A DNA stretch of 64,000 nt. Source: Tupaia tana. Taxonomy: Eukaryota; Chordata; Mammalia; Scandentia; Tupaiidae. Position numbers and translations under genes: made by a program. The DNA lies in NCBI GenBank assembly GCA_026018925.1, contig JAKSZU010000016.1:60083575-60147574 (forward strand). Reading direction: 5' to 3'. The notes under the pieces are model-generated. The model saw nothing but the letters and a program-made list of their open reading frames with translations, was not told the origin of the DNA and searched no databases. Shown here piece by piece: positions 1 through 13,790 of the stretch. How positions within the stretch are numbered: the first letter of the stretch is position 1; each line of letters begins with the position of its first letter.

Positions 1-58
1 ACTCCCACATAGTTGACCATGGTTCGAGTCCTGGATCTGGTGACTTAAAACTCACGGG
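1..58 (+). mobile_element. SINE-A/C head, cut by the window start
   Basis: actcccacatagttgaccat, then the B-box ggttcgagtcc, ending ttaaaactcacgg. A SINE-B is inserted at this point. Confidence 0.75.
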
Positions 59-256
59 GCCGATAGGTGGCACGGTGGTTAAGGGCGCTGGACTCCCACA
101 TGGCCGACCACCATTTGAGCTTCGGACCTGGTGGCTTGCTTTCTCACGTTCCCTCTGTCTCTCTCTTTCATTCTATCCCTCTCTGGTCAAATTAAAATAA
201 ATTAAAATAAATAAGTAAATGAAGTTAAATAAATAATTCTTAAAAAAAAAAAAAAG
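58..256 (+). mobile_element. SINE-B
   Basis: Full head, CT-rich middle, ggtcaaattaaaataaat and A tail at 242-255. Confidence 0.85.
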
Positions 257-264
257 TTCATGGG

Positions 265-500
265 AATACCAGCCACAGTGGTGCTGTGATAACACCACAT
301 TTTGTGATGCTGAAGCCATACGGGGAGGTCCCAGAATCGTGTCCTGGAATCTCTCTGTACACACCAGATACATACGTGTGTATGATCCTGGCTGGGTGAG
401 GCTGGAAGTGGATGGTGGGGACCCTGTTGGGAGTACTTATCTCTCTCCCTTTCTCTCCCCCTCCCCACGCCTCTCTCTCCTGGAAAAAATAAACAAGTAA
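265..500 (+). mobile_element. SINE-D (old)
   Basis: ccagccacagtggtgctgtg, then gatcctggctgggtgaggct and ccctgttgggagtacttatc parallel the copy at 53335-53520. Confidence 0.5.
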
Positions 501-601
501 ACATTTTAAAATAACAATGGAAACTCATCCAAAAAAGTCATTAGAAAAATGGAATTCAAATATGAATTTATTTTGGTGCAAAAAATGTTTTAAATCCATC
601 C

Positions 602-960
602 TTAGTCCACTACTGCATTGCTAACAGAAATAACCAAAATTGGGTGATTTCTATAAAGAAACAGAGATTTATTCAACTCATAGTTTGGGAGTCCAGGGGC
701 CAGGGACCAAATTCTGATGAAGTGACAACAGAGCAGAGGATCTTGAGTAGAGCAGCTGTCCATAGCTTCTGCCTCTTCTGGTTTCCTTCTGCTCTTAGAA
801 AACCAGCAAAAGTCAGTCAAAGGTCAGTGCCCTAATGACCTCATCACACCCAAACGCCCCACCCTGGGACGCCATAAAGGGATCATGTTTTTACTCAACA
901 CCTTTGCAATACAGCCAAGCCTCAACACATGAATTTCTGGGGAACACCTAAACCATAGCA
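602..960 (+). mobile_element. Old interspersed repeat, same family as 27340-27760
   Basis: It reads ttgctaacagaaataaccaaaattgggtg...agagatttattcaactcatag and ends in acatgaatttctggggaaca. The repeat at 27340 shares the same start (gctaacaaaaattccagaga) and end. I recognise the common old mammalian repeat but not its class. Confidence 0.45.
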
Positions 961-1194
961 TCCATCCATAGTTTTTTCATTGTACATATTTTCTGTTAAC
1001 TTCTTGAAGACCCCTCTTATATCCCCAGTTTGTGGCTAAATAAAGAAAAGAATCAACCAGAAAAAGCACTCCCATTAGATTCATCTTTACGCTCTCTTAG
1101 AAAGAGCATCAATCAGTAGAAAGCAAACTGGGTACAGAACTTCTCTGTGGGGACCCAAACAAAAATGTGCATGGTCTGAGTTAGCGCACCTGGA

Positions 1195-1480
1195 AGGCAC
1201 CCAGCATCCTGGTCACGAGCACCACAGTGCACCAGAGCCCAGACACTGGGTCCACCTTCTCCTAGCTGTGTGACTTCAGACAAGTTAATGCACCTCTCTG
1301 AGTCTCATTTTCCTTCTCGTGTAACCATGTGGCATACTATTACCCATAGTAGACATCTGTTGCCCGCAGGTCACTCAGCATCCATTCCCCCTTCTTTTCC
1401 TAGCAGCATGCAATTTCCTTTGGCCATTTCCCTCTCCACCATTATATGCAGTCTATGTACGTCAAGGTATCTTGCCCTCC
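1195..1480 (+). mobile_element. MIR element
   Basis: The core reads cctagctgtgtgacttcaga then caagttaatgcacctctctg and agtctcattttcc, the standard MIR order. Confidence 0.65.
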
Positions 1481-1499
1481 CTTAACCAACTGAGCAGCC

Positions 1500-3036
1500 T
1501 TTGAACCAAAGCAAGGCCAAGTGGACTCTATTTTTTAATTTACATTTTGAACACAATGATACAGGATCGAAAATTAACATTTGGTTTCTTCCTCTCTGCT
1601 GGTGGGGCCTCCGAAGCCATGGTTTCTGTCCTGTCCAAGTCTTCTTCTTCAGTCCTCCCTTCTACCTTCTGAACCATCCCATTTCTGCCTAGTAATTTGT
1701 ATTTCTAACTTACTACTCAGAATCTGTTTCTACTACTTTTGCCCCAAAGGCAGAAACTACTTAACAAAGGTGTTGTCAGGGCTAAATTAACTAATATGCT
1801 TGAAAAGTGCCTCACATATAAGATCTGCCCCAAAAGCAATAATTCACACTGATGGAGACTGAGGTTCAATTGCTATAAGAAGGCCTCGAATCACCGAGGC
1901 ATGAGCCAGACTGGTTGACAGCCTACACAGAAGCTGTCTGGGAAGGCTGTAGAGACACCCTAGTGCTGGAAATCCAAGTTCCTCCCAGCAGGTCGCTCTG
2001 TCATCCTAGGGGGTTTGCCCTTGGGCACCTGATCAAATATGGCTCACCACCAAGTCCACCCTCTCACCTGTAGGAAGAATATAGAGAGGAAGTTGAGTAG
2101 TGGGTGTGCCTCTTCCTTTAAGGGTGTGAACCGAAAGTTGTACACATAATTTCCACTCACATCTCATTGGCCAGAGTTTAGCCACACAGCCGGCCATACA
2201 CAACTGCAAGAGAGCTTGGAGATACACTCTTTATTCTAAGTAGCCATGCACCTAGCTAAAATTCAGGGGTATATTACTGAAGGAAGGAAAGGAAAATAGG
2301 TACTGCAAGGCAACCGGCCCTGTCTGCCACGTTGTCATTATCTCTACTCTAAACGTTCTCCACAAGAGCGGAGGTGTTCTTGCTCCGGTATCATGTCTGA
2401 CAGTCCACTTCAGGGCCTCCCTAATCAGGGCTCTGTAGGCCTTGGAGTCTGGGGAAAGGCTGCAGGTACGAGAGCTTATCTCTAGAAGTTTTATGTGGCC
2501 TAAATATGATCAAGAAATTGAGGAGGTAGGAGGAGGTTCCTGGATCCACAAGAAAACACAGAGCTTCCAGACAGGGCTGGGGTAGAGCCACCCAGAGGAG
2601 GCCGAGGGAGGTGGGCATCTCTCACTGCAAGGAGATCCTCGGCAGAAAAGCAAAGTGAAAATGCCACCCGAGAGCACTTTGTACCTCAACTACCGGGGGC
2701 CACAAGTAAGAGACAGACCCAGATTTGGAGACGAGGGAGATTAGGAGCACCCTCGACGGCCGAGGGGCAGCCAGGCATGTGAGGAGCCCTCTGCCGCCCC
2801 TCCAGTTCTGTCCTCACGGCCACTCACTCTGGGGAAGCTACAATCAGAAGAGGGAAAGGAGAGAGGCGGCAAGGCTGACATTAGTCGGGTGGGTCCGAGA
2901 GTAGCGCCCGCGGAGCAGCACACAGGACGGCGCTGGCGGCCGGGCGGGCCAGACAGAGGAGTGCCCTAGGCTGCCGCCCCACCGCCACCGTGCCCACAAT
3001 GAAGAAATGGGACGTGTGGACTGGGGATATGAATTC
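1500..3036. other. Unassigned unique sequence
   Basis: No gene, SINE or clear old repeat found. 2870-3000 is GC rich with several CpG but has no supported exon. Confidence 0.5.
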
Positions 3037-3557
3037 ACTTGAAAAACCACTGTGGGGACATGAATGTGATTTCTGATGAAACTGGATTGGAATCATTTTT
3101 GTGATCTTTGTATATGTATGTGGAAGGCCGCATATATATTAGGTCTTGCACATGACCCTTTACCCTAACATGGCTGTCTGCTTCTGTAAACCTGTTTGCT
3201 CTTCCCATGAAAAAATAGCTTGTGCTAGCCATATAGAAAACTGCATCTGGGGCAACATCTGTACCTGCTACTGTCTTTCCTATCTAGCTCGAAACCCTTT
3301 TGTTTAGCAATGTAACTGCTTGCATGGAAACCCCACTCCTCTCGGAAATAATTAACCTGCTTGATTCAGCTGCTATAACTGCTTGCATAGAAGCCCCTGG
3401 TAACTGACCTCCTGTAAAAAGACTGCTTAAACTTCGGTTGGGGCTGCAGTTCTGACTCTCGGCCCCCATGCCTCAGGCTGTAGTCGCTGGCCAGCTAATA
3501 AAGACTCTCTTTAACTTTAACCTGGCTTTGCTGGTCATTCGGTGGCACTCTACAATA
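3037..3557 (+). mobile_element. Solitary endogenous retrovirus LTR (ERV1-like)
   Basis: It starts tgtggggacatg and ends ctctaca, giving the TG...CA termini of an LTR. It holds AATAAA at 3499-3504 followed by a T-rich/GT stretch, as in a U3-R-U5 arrangement, and has no internal retroviral genes beside it. Length is about 520 bp. TSDs were not clear. Class assignment rests on general look only. Confidence 0.6.
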
Positions 3558-4059
3558 TATATATATTTTTTAATTTTGCATTTGACTTAAAGTGCCATGA
3601 GAAAATTTGCATATCGCATAAGACTGAACTGGTGAAGTAGAATCTCATGACTTTTGACTAACACATTACTGATTTTCTTCTAGGCTTTGTTTTCCAGATT
3701 AAAGGATTTTTGTCTTGTCTTGAGCTGCCGATAGGTTCATGTACCTACTATTTGAAAAGAATCATAGCCTGTTTCCTGACTTTAAGTTAAGAAATTTAAG
3801 CAAAACTCTCTTAGCATTTCTTTGATTTTGATTTATTAAAGTTAAAATTGCCTTTTTTGAAATTAAAAATATATTTAAAAAATACCTATTTTAATGGCCG
3901 CAGTAAGCTATATAACATCAGCTAGGTGCTACTTTTTAGTATATTCATTCTACTCAGAGTTTTATGCCTAAAGTCAGACATCTGTTCACAGATATTTATA
4001 TATCAGCTGACCTTGCTATTGAAAGTAGTTATATCATTTAAGATATTTTGTGAATCAAT

Positions 4060-4144
4060 AAAATGTATTTGGGGGGGAATAGAAACCAACACCAGAGATA
4101 GTGTGGGAGGAGGGTGGGATATAGAAGAGAGTGAGAAATAGGGG

Positions 4145-4190
<46 letters not shown>

Positions 4191-4335
4191 CTAGAAATGG
4201 AAAATTATCGACGACAACATGTATGATTAAGCCACAATGCAGTATATTCTGGATGGGAAATCACATTTTGTATGCCATGATGATGCTCAGTGAATGAATG
4301 GAAAATTAATTAAAATTAAAACTTTTAAAAAAAGA
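4060..4335 (+). mobile_element. L1 3' UTR remnant with an internal (AT)n run
   Basis: caacaccagagatagtgtgg, ggaaaattatcgacgacaac and gtatattctggatgggaaat parallel the L1 3' UTR elsewhere in the window. The (AT)n run is at 4149-4186. Confidence 0.5.
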
Positions 4336-4645
4336 AAGTTGGCATTTTAATAGTCATGGTATGGGGGGTAATCAGGTTTTCTTGTACACTGCCAACAGAG
4401 AAATTAAAACAGATGACCTTAGCTTGGATGTTTCCAAACTTAATGACCCAGTCACAATGCTCAAATACCACCACCAAAGAGTCAACCAGCTTTGGGTGTA
4501 CGACCAGTGAAATTAACCCTGTAACATGTGACCAATAATCAGTGCCTGGATAAAACCACAGAAGAGGACAGCCAGGTGCCCAGCATTAGAGACTGCAATG
4601 GAAGCCGGTCCCGGCAGTGGCCTCTTAGAAACATCACTCTTCCAG

Positions 4646-4908
4646 GGAACCAGCAGTTAGCGTAATGGCTATGTCGCTGGACTCCCACGTAGTCGACCGC
4701 GGTTCGCGTCTCGGACCCGGTGGCTTACAACTCACGCCGGGCGCGTGTGCGTGCGTGCCCAAGATCCCGAGAGGAGAATGGAGGAGAAGGGATTGCGGCG
4801 TGACCATCCCCCCTGGGGGGTGATTTCTCGCTTTCTGTCTCTATGTCTCTCTCTGTCTGTCTGGCGAGCGCACGCGCCCTATAGCGAAAAACCTCTCCAA
4901 AAAAAAAA
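4646..4908 (+). mobile_element. SINE-A, young
   Basis: Nearly consensus. Flanked by a 19-bp TSD (agaaacatcactcttccag) at 4627 and 4909. Confidence 0.95.
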
Positions 4909-5104
4909 GAGAAACATCACTCTTCCAGAAACATGCTAAGACCAAATTTACAAAAAAAAAAAAGAAAGAAAGAAAGAAAAGAAAATACCAATTGACTGGG
5001 CTACCTCAGCATACGTTTCTGTCACATTCTTAAGTCGACAAAAAGGAAAAGCGCTTTCCTCCCTTGCAGGATGTAAGGTTTATCAGCCATTAAAACTTAG
5101 ACTC

Positions 5105-5830
<726 letters not shown>

Positions 5831-5961
5831 AACTTAGACTCCTCTAGCCTTTTACTAGCTGTGAACCAGCCTTCCCGTCAAGGACTTGAAGCTGCATGAT
5901 AGGGAGACTGTATACACTGCTGTTTACAAGACTGAAAAAGTCGTTGATTAAGAATGATGGA

Positions 5962-6208
5962 AGGACCCGCAGACAGTGTAATGGTTATGTTGCTGAACTC
6001 CCATGTAGTTGACTGCAGTTTGAGACCCAGACCCAGTGGCTTAAAATTCATGTCCAGCACATGGGCATGCGTGCCCAAAATCCCAAGAGGAGAACAGAGG
6101 AGAAGGGATTGTGCCATGGTCATCCACTCTGGGGGTGATTTCTTGCTTTTTGTTTCTCTGGCTAGCACACATACCCTATAGCAAAAATCTCTTTTTTAAA
6201 AAAATGGA
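5962..6208 (+). mobile_element. SINE-A, diverged copy
   Basis: Many CpG sites have decayed (catgtccagcacatgggcat). No clear TSD. Confidence 0.85.
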
Positions 6209-6373
6209 GATTAACATAATGTCTGGTCTCAAATGAACAAGTTAGATATCTCAGCTGCTCTTGGGTCAACTGGCTTATAGACTTTCTCATAAATCTGTCT
6301 GTCTCTCTCTCACTCTCTCACACACACACATACAAAATCATACACGAAACAATCTCCTATCACATTTTCAATT

Positions 6374-6836
6374 TCTTTTTTTTTTTTTGGAGAGATTTTT
6401 GCTACAGGGCGCGTGCACTCGCCAGACAGACAGAGACATAGAGACAGAAAACGAGAAATCACCCCCCCGGGGGGATGGTCACGCTGCAATCCCTTCTCCT
6501 CCATTCTCCTCTCGGGATCTTGGGCACACACGCACACGCGTCCAGCGTGAGTTTTTTGTTTTGTTTTGGTTTTGTTTTTTTTTTAGAGAGGTTTTTCGCT
6601 ATAGGGCACGTGCGCTCGCCAGACAGACAGACAGAGACATAGAGACAGAAAGCAAGAAATCACCCCCCAGAGGGGATGGTCACGCCACAATCCCTTCTCC
6701 TCCATTCTCCTCTCGGGATCTTGGGCATGCACGCACACGCGCCTGGCGTTAGTTTTAAGCCACCGGGTTCGGGACGCGAACCGCAGTCGACTACGTGGGA
6801 GTCCAGCGACATAGCCATTACGCCAACTGCTGGTCC
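6374..6836 (-). mobile_element. Composite SINE-A: head-body-linker-body
   Basis: On the minus strand a full SINE-A (6836-6580) is followed by an A-rich linker and a second body lacking the tRNA head (from 6548), which starts at ctcacgctggacgcg. One TSD (cattttcaayttctt, at 6363 and 6838) encloses the whole. Confidence 0.85.
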
Positions 6837-7169
6837 CTCATTTTCAACTTCTTAATTTGATTCTATTGATTATACTTAATACCCAGGATTCATGCTACTG
6901 TACTACAGATTTGTTTCACAGCAATAAACCTTCAGTTCTTAGTTTATAATTCCACTAACAAAAGGTCTGCAGAAGTGACTTATTATTTGGGTATTTGGAG
7001 ATAATGTATTTGATGGGTTTTTGGAAAACCTTTTTCGTTCAATTCCAGATGTGCTTCATTGTCAAGTGCATATTTAGATTAGATTCTTCCATTGTAATGT
7101 TGATTTGCTGCTTTTTAAAGAATAAAATTTAACTGAAAGTGTTTTTTTAAAAAAGAAGAGGAAAAGGAA
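6837..7169. other. AT-rich unique sequence resembling a 3' UTR
   Basis: AT-rich text ending in AATAAA at 7123 and an A-rich end near 7155. With 5850-5960 and 6210-6370 it may be the 3' UTR of an unidentified retrocopy broken by SINEs. Parent not recognised. Confidence 0.25.
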
Positions 7170-7261
7170 ACTGGCCCATAGCTTAGTGGTTAAGAAATCA
7201 GGAGCCCACATAGACAACCACAGTTAAAATCCCAGGCCTAGAAGCTTTAAAAACACACAGG
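7170..7261 (+). mobile_element. SINE-C head, left half of an element split by the SMARCE1 retrocopy
   Basis: ggcccatagcttagtggtta ... aaaatcccaggcctag. Its body resumes at 8945. Confidence 0.75.
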
Positions 7262-8944
<1,683 letters not shown>

Positions 8945-9113
8945 CACACACAGGACATGTGCATGTGTGCACAAAATCTTAAAAGGATGAAAAAATGAAG
9001 AAGGGATTGCCATGTGACCATGCCCCATTGGGAGGTGCTTTCTTACTTTCTCCCTCTCACTCTCTGCATCTCTCTCTAGTGAGCACATGCACCCTCTGGT
9101 GAAAAAAAATAAT
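8945..9113 (+). mobile_element. SINE-C body, right half of the split element
   Basis: acatgtgcatgtgtgcacaa ... gcaccctctggtgaaaa completes the SINE begun at 7170. Confidence 0.75.
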
Positions 9114-9117
9114 GATA

Positions 9118-9369
9118 GGGAACCAGCAGTTAGCGTAATGGCTATGTCACTGGACTCCCATGTGGTCGACCGCGGTTCACATCCCGGACCTGGTGGCTTA
9201 AAACTCACGCCAGGCGCGTGTGCGTGCGTGCCCAAGATCCCGAGAGGAGAATGGAGGAGAAGGGATTGTGGCGTGACCATCCCCCCTGGGGGGTGATTTC
9301 TCGCTTTCTGTCTCTATGTCTCTCACTGTTGGGCGAGCACACGCGCCCTATAGCGAAAACCTCTCCAAA

Positions 9370-9401
<32 letters not shown>

Positions 9402-9410
9402 TAATAACTC
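9118..9410 (+). mobile_element. SINE-A with an (AAT)n tail
   Basis: Near-consensus element. The A tail has evolved into about ten AAT units at 9370-9405. Confidence 0.92.
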
Positions 9411-9799
9411 TACCTGAGGATGAATCAACGTGTCACAGGAACAAGCAGGACCCCTCTAGAAAATGAGGAACTGAATCAAGACACGTCTAAAATCCTCTCT
9501 ACCCATGGACTTTCCAGTTGCATAAATCAAAAAAATTATTTTATTGCTTAAATCTTTTGAGTTGAATGTTTTATTTGCTACCCAAAGTAACACAACCAAT
9601 CAGGGACGTTAAGTTTTACATACTGGAAGACTAACTAAAATGACATTTGATACAGACCAACAATTTCCCATGTAACATGGAAGGTTGGGATACGTGCAAA
9701 TCTATATGAATTTCCATTCAGCCTCAAAAATAAAATCAAAGAACATCAGGCTTATATGAGTACACTGGACAGCTCTCACTGCCAAATTTGGATAGGAAG

Positions 9800-10740
9800 A
9801 CACAACTCACCCTCTAGATGCCATTCCTAAAACCCTTCAGCATTTCTCTATCACCAACAGCTAAAGAATAGCCTCTTTAGCCCTTGACAATTTAGTCCAT
9901 AGCTAGCTTTTCAGCATCATTCCTATCACTGTTTATAGCCCAACACACTATACCAGTTGTACCTACCATGTCCTATGTGGTAACCAGCATCCAAGATGGC
10001 CCCGACACCAATATCCAAGATGGCTGCTTCTACATCAAATCATGGCTGGCCTCTGTAACCAATAAAATGCAGCAACAGTAAAGGTGTGTGACCTCCAAGG
10101 TTAAGTTATGAAAAATTTCAGCCACTGACTTGCTCCCTAAGATTACTGTCTCCGGAGGCTGGAGGAAGCTAGCCACCATGCTGTGAAGGCATTCAACCAA
10201 GCCTGTCGAGAGGTCCTCATGATGGAAAACTGAAGCCTCCAACCAACAGTCAACACCAGTTCACCATCCCTGTGAGTGAGCCACTTTAGAAATGGATCCT
10301 TCAACCCTAGTTGAGCCTTAAGATGACTGAACTCCCAGCTGACTTCTGACCACAACCTCGTAAGAAACAGAATCAGAACTGCTCAGCTGTGACACTTCCA
10401 ATTTCTGAACCGACAGAAATTATGAAAAGTGAATTATAACTGTTGTTTTAAGTCACTAGCTTTGGGTCATTTGTTATACAGGTTTAGATAACTAATGCAA
10501 CCTATTATTAAGAATGTCTGGAATGGCCACCTTCTGCTTCTTTTTGTTATCCTTAGAAACTTCTACTTGCTCTCTAAGGGCCAACTCAAGATGTCATCTC
10601 TTCTGAGAATTCTACCCTGATGTTCCTATTCAGACCTTAACTCTGTTGCATAGAGCTCTGTTAACAGTTCTCACATGTGAGCTTCTTGTTTATGAGGGCA
10701 TTTCTTCCACTACTTATTGAAGACAATTTGGAATTATCCA
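9800..10740 (+). mobile_element. L2 3' fragment, interrupted by the MLT1 LTR
   Basis: Left part: gcccttgacaatttagtcc...; right part: gccaactcaagatgtcatct.... Both fit diverged L2 3' text. Old and degraded. Confidence 0.5.
9967..10500 (+). mobile_element. MLT1-type (MaLR) LTR inserted in an L2
   Basis: The 3' part reads ttgttttaagtcactagctt then atttgttatacaggtttagataactaatgcaa, the characteristic MLT1 ending. L2-like sequence lies on both sides (9800-9966 and 10505-10740). Confidence 0.7.
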
Positions 10741-10769
10741 AATATATATTCATGATATATGCTACATTA

Positions 10770-12782
10770 AAAATAGTTTAGCAGCTTTTCTCTGCGGAAT
10801 CACCATGGCGGCTGGGACCCTGTACACACACCCTGAAAACTGGAGGGCCTTCAAGGCCCTCATTGCTGCTCAGTACAGCGGAGTCAGGTCCACGTGCTCT
10901 CTGCACCACCCCACTTCCACTTTGGCCAAATCAACCACACTCCTGAATTTCTTCGCAAGTTTCCTGCCTTCAAGTTTCCAGCATTTGAGGGTGACGATGG
11001 ATTCTGTGTGTTTGAGAGCAATGCCACGGCCTACTATGTGAGCAGTGAGGAGCTGCGGGGAAGTACTCCAGAGGCAGCAGCCCAGGTGGGTGAGTTTTGC
11101 TGATGGCGACATAGTGTCCCCAGCCAGTACCTGGGTGTTCCCCACCATGGGCATCATGCACCATAACAAACAGGCCACAGAGAATGCAAAGGAGGAGGTG
11201 AGGCAAATTCTGGGGTTGCTGGATGCTCACTTAAAGTCCTCACTTAGAGGATTTTCCTGGTGGGCGAACAAGTGACGCCGGCTGACATCACAGTTGTCTG
11301 CACTCTGTCATGGCTCCATAAACAGGTTTTGGAGCCTTCTTTCTGCCAGACCTTGCCCAACACCAACCACTGGTTCCTCACCTGCATTAACCAGCCCCAG
11401 TTCCGAGCTGTCTTGGGGGAGGTGAAACTGTGTGAGAAGATGGCCCAGTTTGACGCTAAGAAGTACACAGAGAGCCCCCAAGAAAGATACCCCACAGAAA
11501 GAGAAGGGATAACAGGAAGAGAAGCAGAAGCCCAGGCTGAGCGGAAAAAGGACAAAAAGGCTGCTGCCCCTGCTCCTGAGGAGGAGGTGGACGAATGTGG
11601 GCAGGCACTGGCTGCAGAGCCCAAGGCCAAGGACCCCAAGAGTACCTTTGCATTGGGTGAATTTAAGCACAAGTACTCCAATGAGGACACTTCCTCCGTG
11701 GCACTGCCATATTTCTGGGAACACTTTGATAAGGATGGCTGGTCCCTGTGGTATTCCGAATACCATTTTTCTGAAGAGCTCACCCAGACTTTCATGAGTT
11801 GCAACCTTATCACTGGAATGTTCCAGCGATTGGACAAGCTGAAGAAGAATGCCTTTGCCAGCGTCATTCTCTTTGGAACCAACAATAGCAGTTCCATTTC
11901 TGGAGTTTGGGTCTTCCAAGACCAAGAGCTTGCCTTTCCGCTGAGTCCAGGTTGGCAGGTGGACTATGAGTCACACACCTGGTGGAAACTGGACCCTAGC
12001 AGCGAGGAGACCCAGACGCTGGTTCGAGAGTACTTTTCCTGGGAGGGGGCCTTCCAGCATGTGGGCAAAGCCTTCAATCAGGGCAAGATCTTTTTTTTCT
12101 TCTTCTTTTTTTTTTTTTTTTTTTGGAGAGGTTTGTGCTATAGGGCGCGTGCGCTCACCAGACAGACAGAGAGAGACAGAGAGATAGAAAGCGAGAAATC
12201 ACCCCCCAGGGGGGATGGCCACGCCGCAATCCCTTCTCCTCCATTCTCCTCTTGGGATCTTGGGCACGCACGCACACGCGCCTGGTGTGAGTTTAAGCCA
12301 CTGGGTCCGGGACGCAAACCGCGGTCGACTACGTGGGAGTCCAGTGACATAGCCATTACACTAACTGCTGGTTCCCTTTTTTTTTTTAGAGGTTTTTTTC
12401 ACTATAGGGCACGTGCGCTCGCCAGACAGAGAGAGACAGAGAGGCAGAAAACGAGAAATCACCCCCCAGGGGGGATGGCCACTCCACAATCCCTTCTCCT
12501 CCATTCTCCTCGCAGGATCTTGGGCATGCACGCACACGCGCCCAACTTGAGCTTCAAGCCACCGGGTCCAGGACGCGAACCGTGGTTGACTACGTGGGAG
12601 TTGAGCGACATAGCCATTACACTAACTGCTGGTCCCTCAGGGCAAGATCTTCAAGTAAATGGCTCTCCATCATCTAGCTGCCTGCACCTGCCCTTCAGGG
12701 AGAATGGGGATCATTAAAGCTGATGTGAACAACACAAATCATTAAAGGAAACTAAACATTGAAAAGGAAAATAGTTTAGCAA
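10770..12782 (+). pseudogene. EEF1G: EEF1G processed pseudogene with two SINEs before its last codons
   Basis: An intron-less copy of elongation factor 1-gamma. ATG is at 10805 ([20 protein letters not shown]). Frameshifts follow near 10885 and 11090, and near 11240. From about 11260 one frame runs through the GST C-terminal part and the EF1G domain ([37 protein letters not shown]). Two tandem SINE-A copies (12087-12636) separate ...GKI from the final FK-stop at 12651-12658. The TSD of the retrocopy is aaaatagtttagca, at about 10770 and 12768. The long downstream reading frame crosses SINE sequence and has no meaning as a protein. Confidence 0.94.
12087..12640 (-). mobile_element. Two SINE-A copies head-to-tail in the EEF1G retrocopy
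   Basis: Element 1 (12375-12640) and element 2 (12087-12374) are joined by a T10 run, which is the A tail of element 1. A single TSD (cagggcaagatctt, 12077 and 12638) brackets both. This is a dimer, or one SINE inserted into the other's tail. Confidence 0.92.
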
Positions 12783-12784
12783 TG

Positions 12785-13040
12785 GGACCAGCAGCTGGCA
12801 TAATGGTTACATTGCTGGACTCCTACACAGTCGATCACAGTTCAAGTCCCAGACCTGGTGGCTTAAAATTCACTCTGTGAATTTGTGTGTGCATGTGTGC
12901 CCAAGATCCCTAAAGGAGAATGAGGAGAAGGAATTGCAGCATAGCCATCCCTACTAGAGGAGTGATTTCTTCCTTTCTGTCGCTCTCTCTGGTGAACACA
13001 CGTGCTCTATAGCAAAAACCTAAAAAAAAAAAAAAAAAAG
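12785..13040 (+). mobile_element. SINE-A, diverged
   Basis: gggaccagcagctggcataa ... ctatagcaaaaacct and an A tail at 13022-13039. Confidence 0.85.
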
Positions 13041-13320
13041 AAATAGCAAATATCAATTGAAATATCAGAACTTCAGCTCTGAACAAGATAAAGAATGCCT
13101 TTTACTGGTCTGGGAGCAAAGAAAGGATAAGAAAGAAAGAATAGAGAGAAGGACAGAGGATGTCATTGCAGGATACGTCTAGCTCCTGCCTCTTTGATTT
13201 AAATTGAAAATTCCTTTCCCTGGTCATAAAAATGCCAGTGAAGCCTAGGTAAGCTATAGTGTAAAGTTCCTCAAAAAATTAATAGGCAGGTAGAAAAATA
13301 TAAAAACTATTGTAATAGAG

Positions 13321-13503
13321 GCCAGCAAGTGGCATGGTGGTTAAGGCATTGGACGCCCACGGGGCCAGCTGTAGTTCAAGTCCCAGATCCGGTGACTTGA
13401 AAATCACACCAAGGGAGCCAGCAGGAGGTGTGGATGATTAAGGTGCTGGATTCTCACATGGCAGACTGTGACTGAGTCCTGGACATGGCAGCTTGCTTTC
13501 TCA

Positions 13504-13562
<59 letters not shown>

Positions 13563-13790
13563 GTCAAATTTAAAAATTATAGTAATGAATGGAATTAAAT
13601 AAATAAATAATACTTTTAAAAAAAAAAGAAAGAAAGAAAAGAAAATCACACCAGGCATGTGTCCACTCATGCCCAAAATCCTGAGAGGAGAAAGAAGAAG
13701 GGATTGTAGCATGACCATCCCCCCAAAGGGTGATTTCTCACTTTCCATTTCTCTGGCACATGCATGCACCCTCTGGCAAAAAACTAAATA
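13321..13790 (+). mobile_element. SINE-C split by a SINE-B
   Basis: The head is 13321-13411 and the body 13644-13790. SINE-B 13413-13640, with a long (CT)n, lies inside. TSD gaaaatcacacca is present at both joins. Confidence 0.85.
13505..13559 (+). repeat. (CT)n microsatellite
   Basis: Uninterrupted CT of about 55 bp, expanded inside the CT-rich part of a SINE-B. Confidence 0.97.

Noticed and set aside
4646-4725. tRNA genes at the SINE heads (here and at dozens of sites)
   Set aside because: A and B boxes are present, but the heads lack tRNA-wide base pairing and continue into SINE bodies.
6261-6752. 163-codon frame and many similar arginine/serine-rich frames
   Set aside because: These are translations of SINE-A and its near-palindromic body, recurring wherever SINE-A lies.
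11260-12717. 485-codon frame as an active EEF1G-like gene
   Set aside because: The N-terminal third is out of frame, and the last 190 codons are read from SINE DNA.
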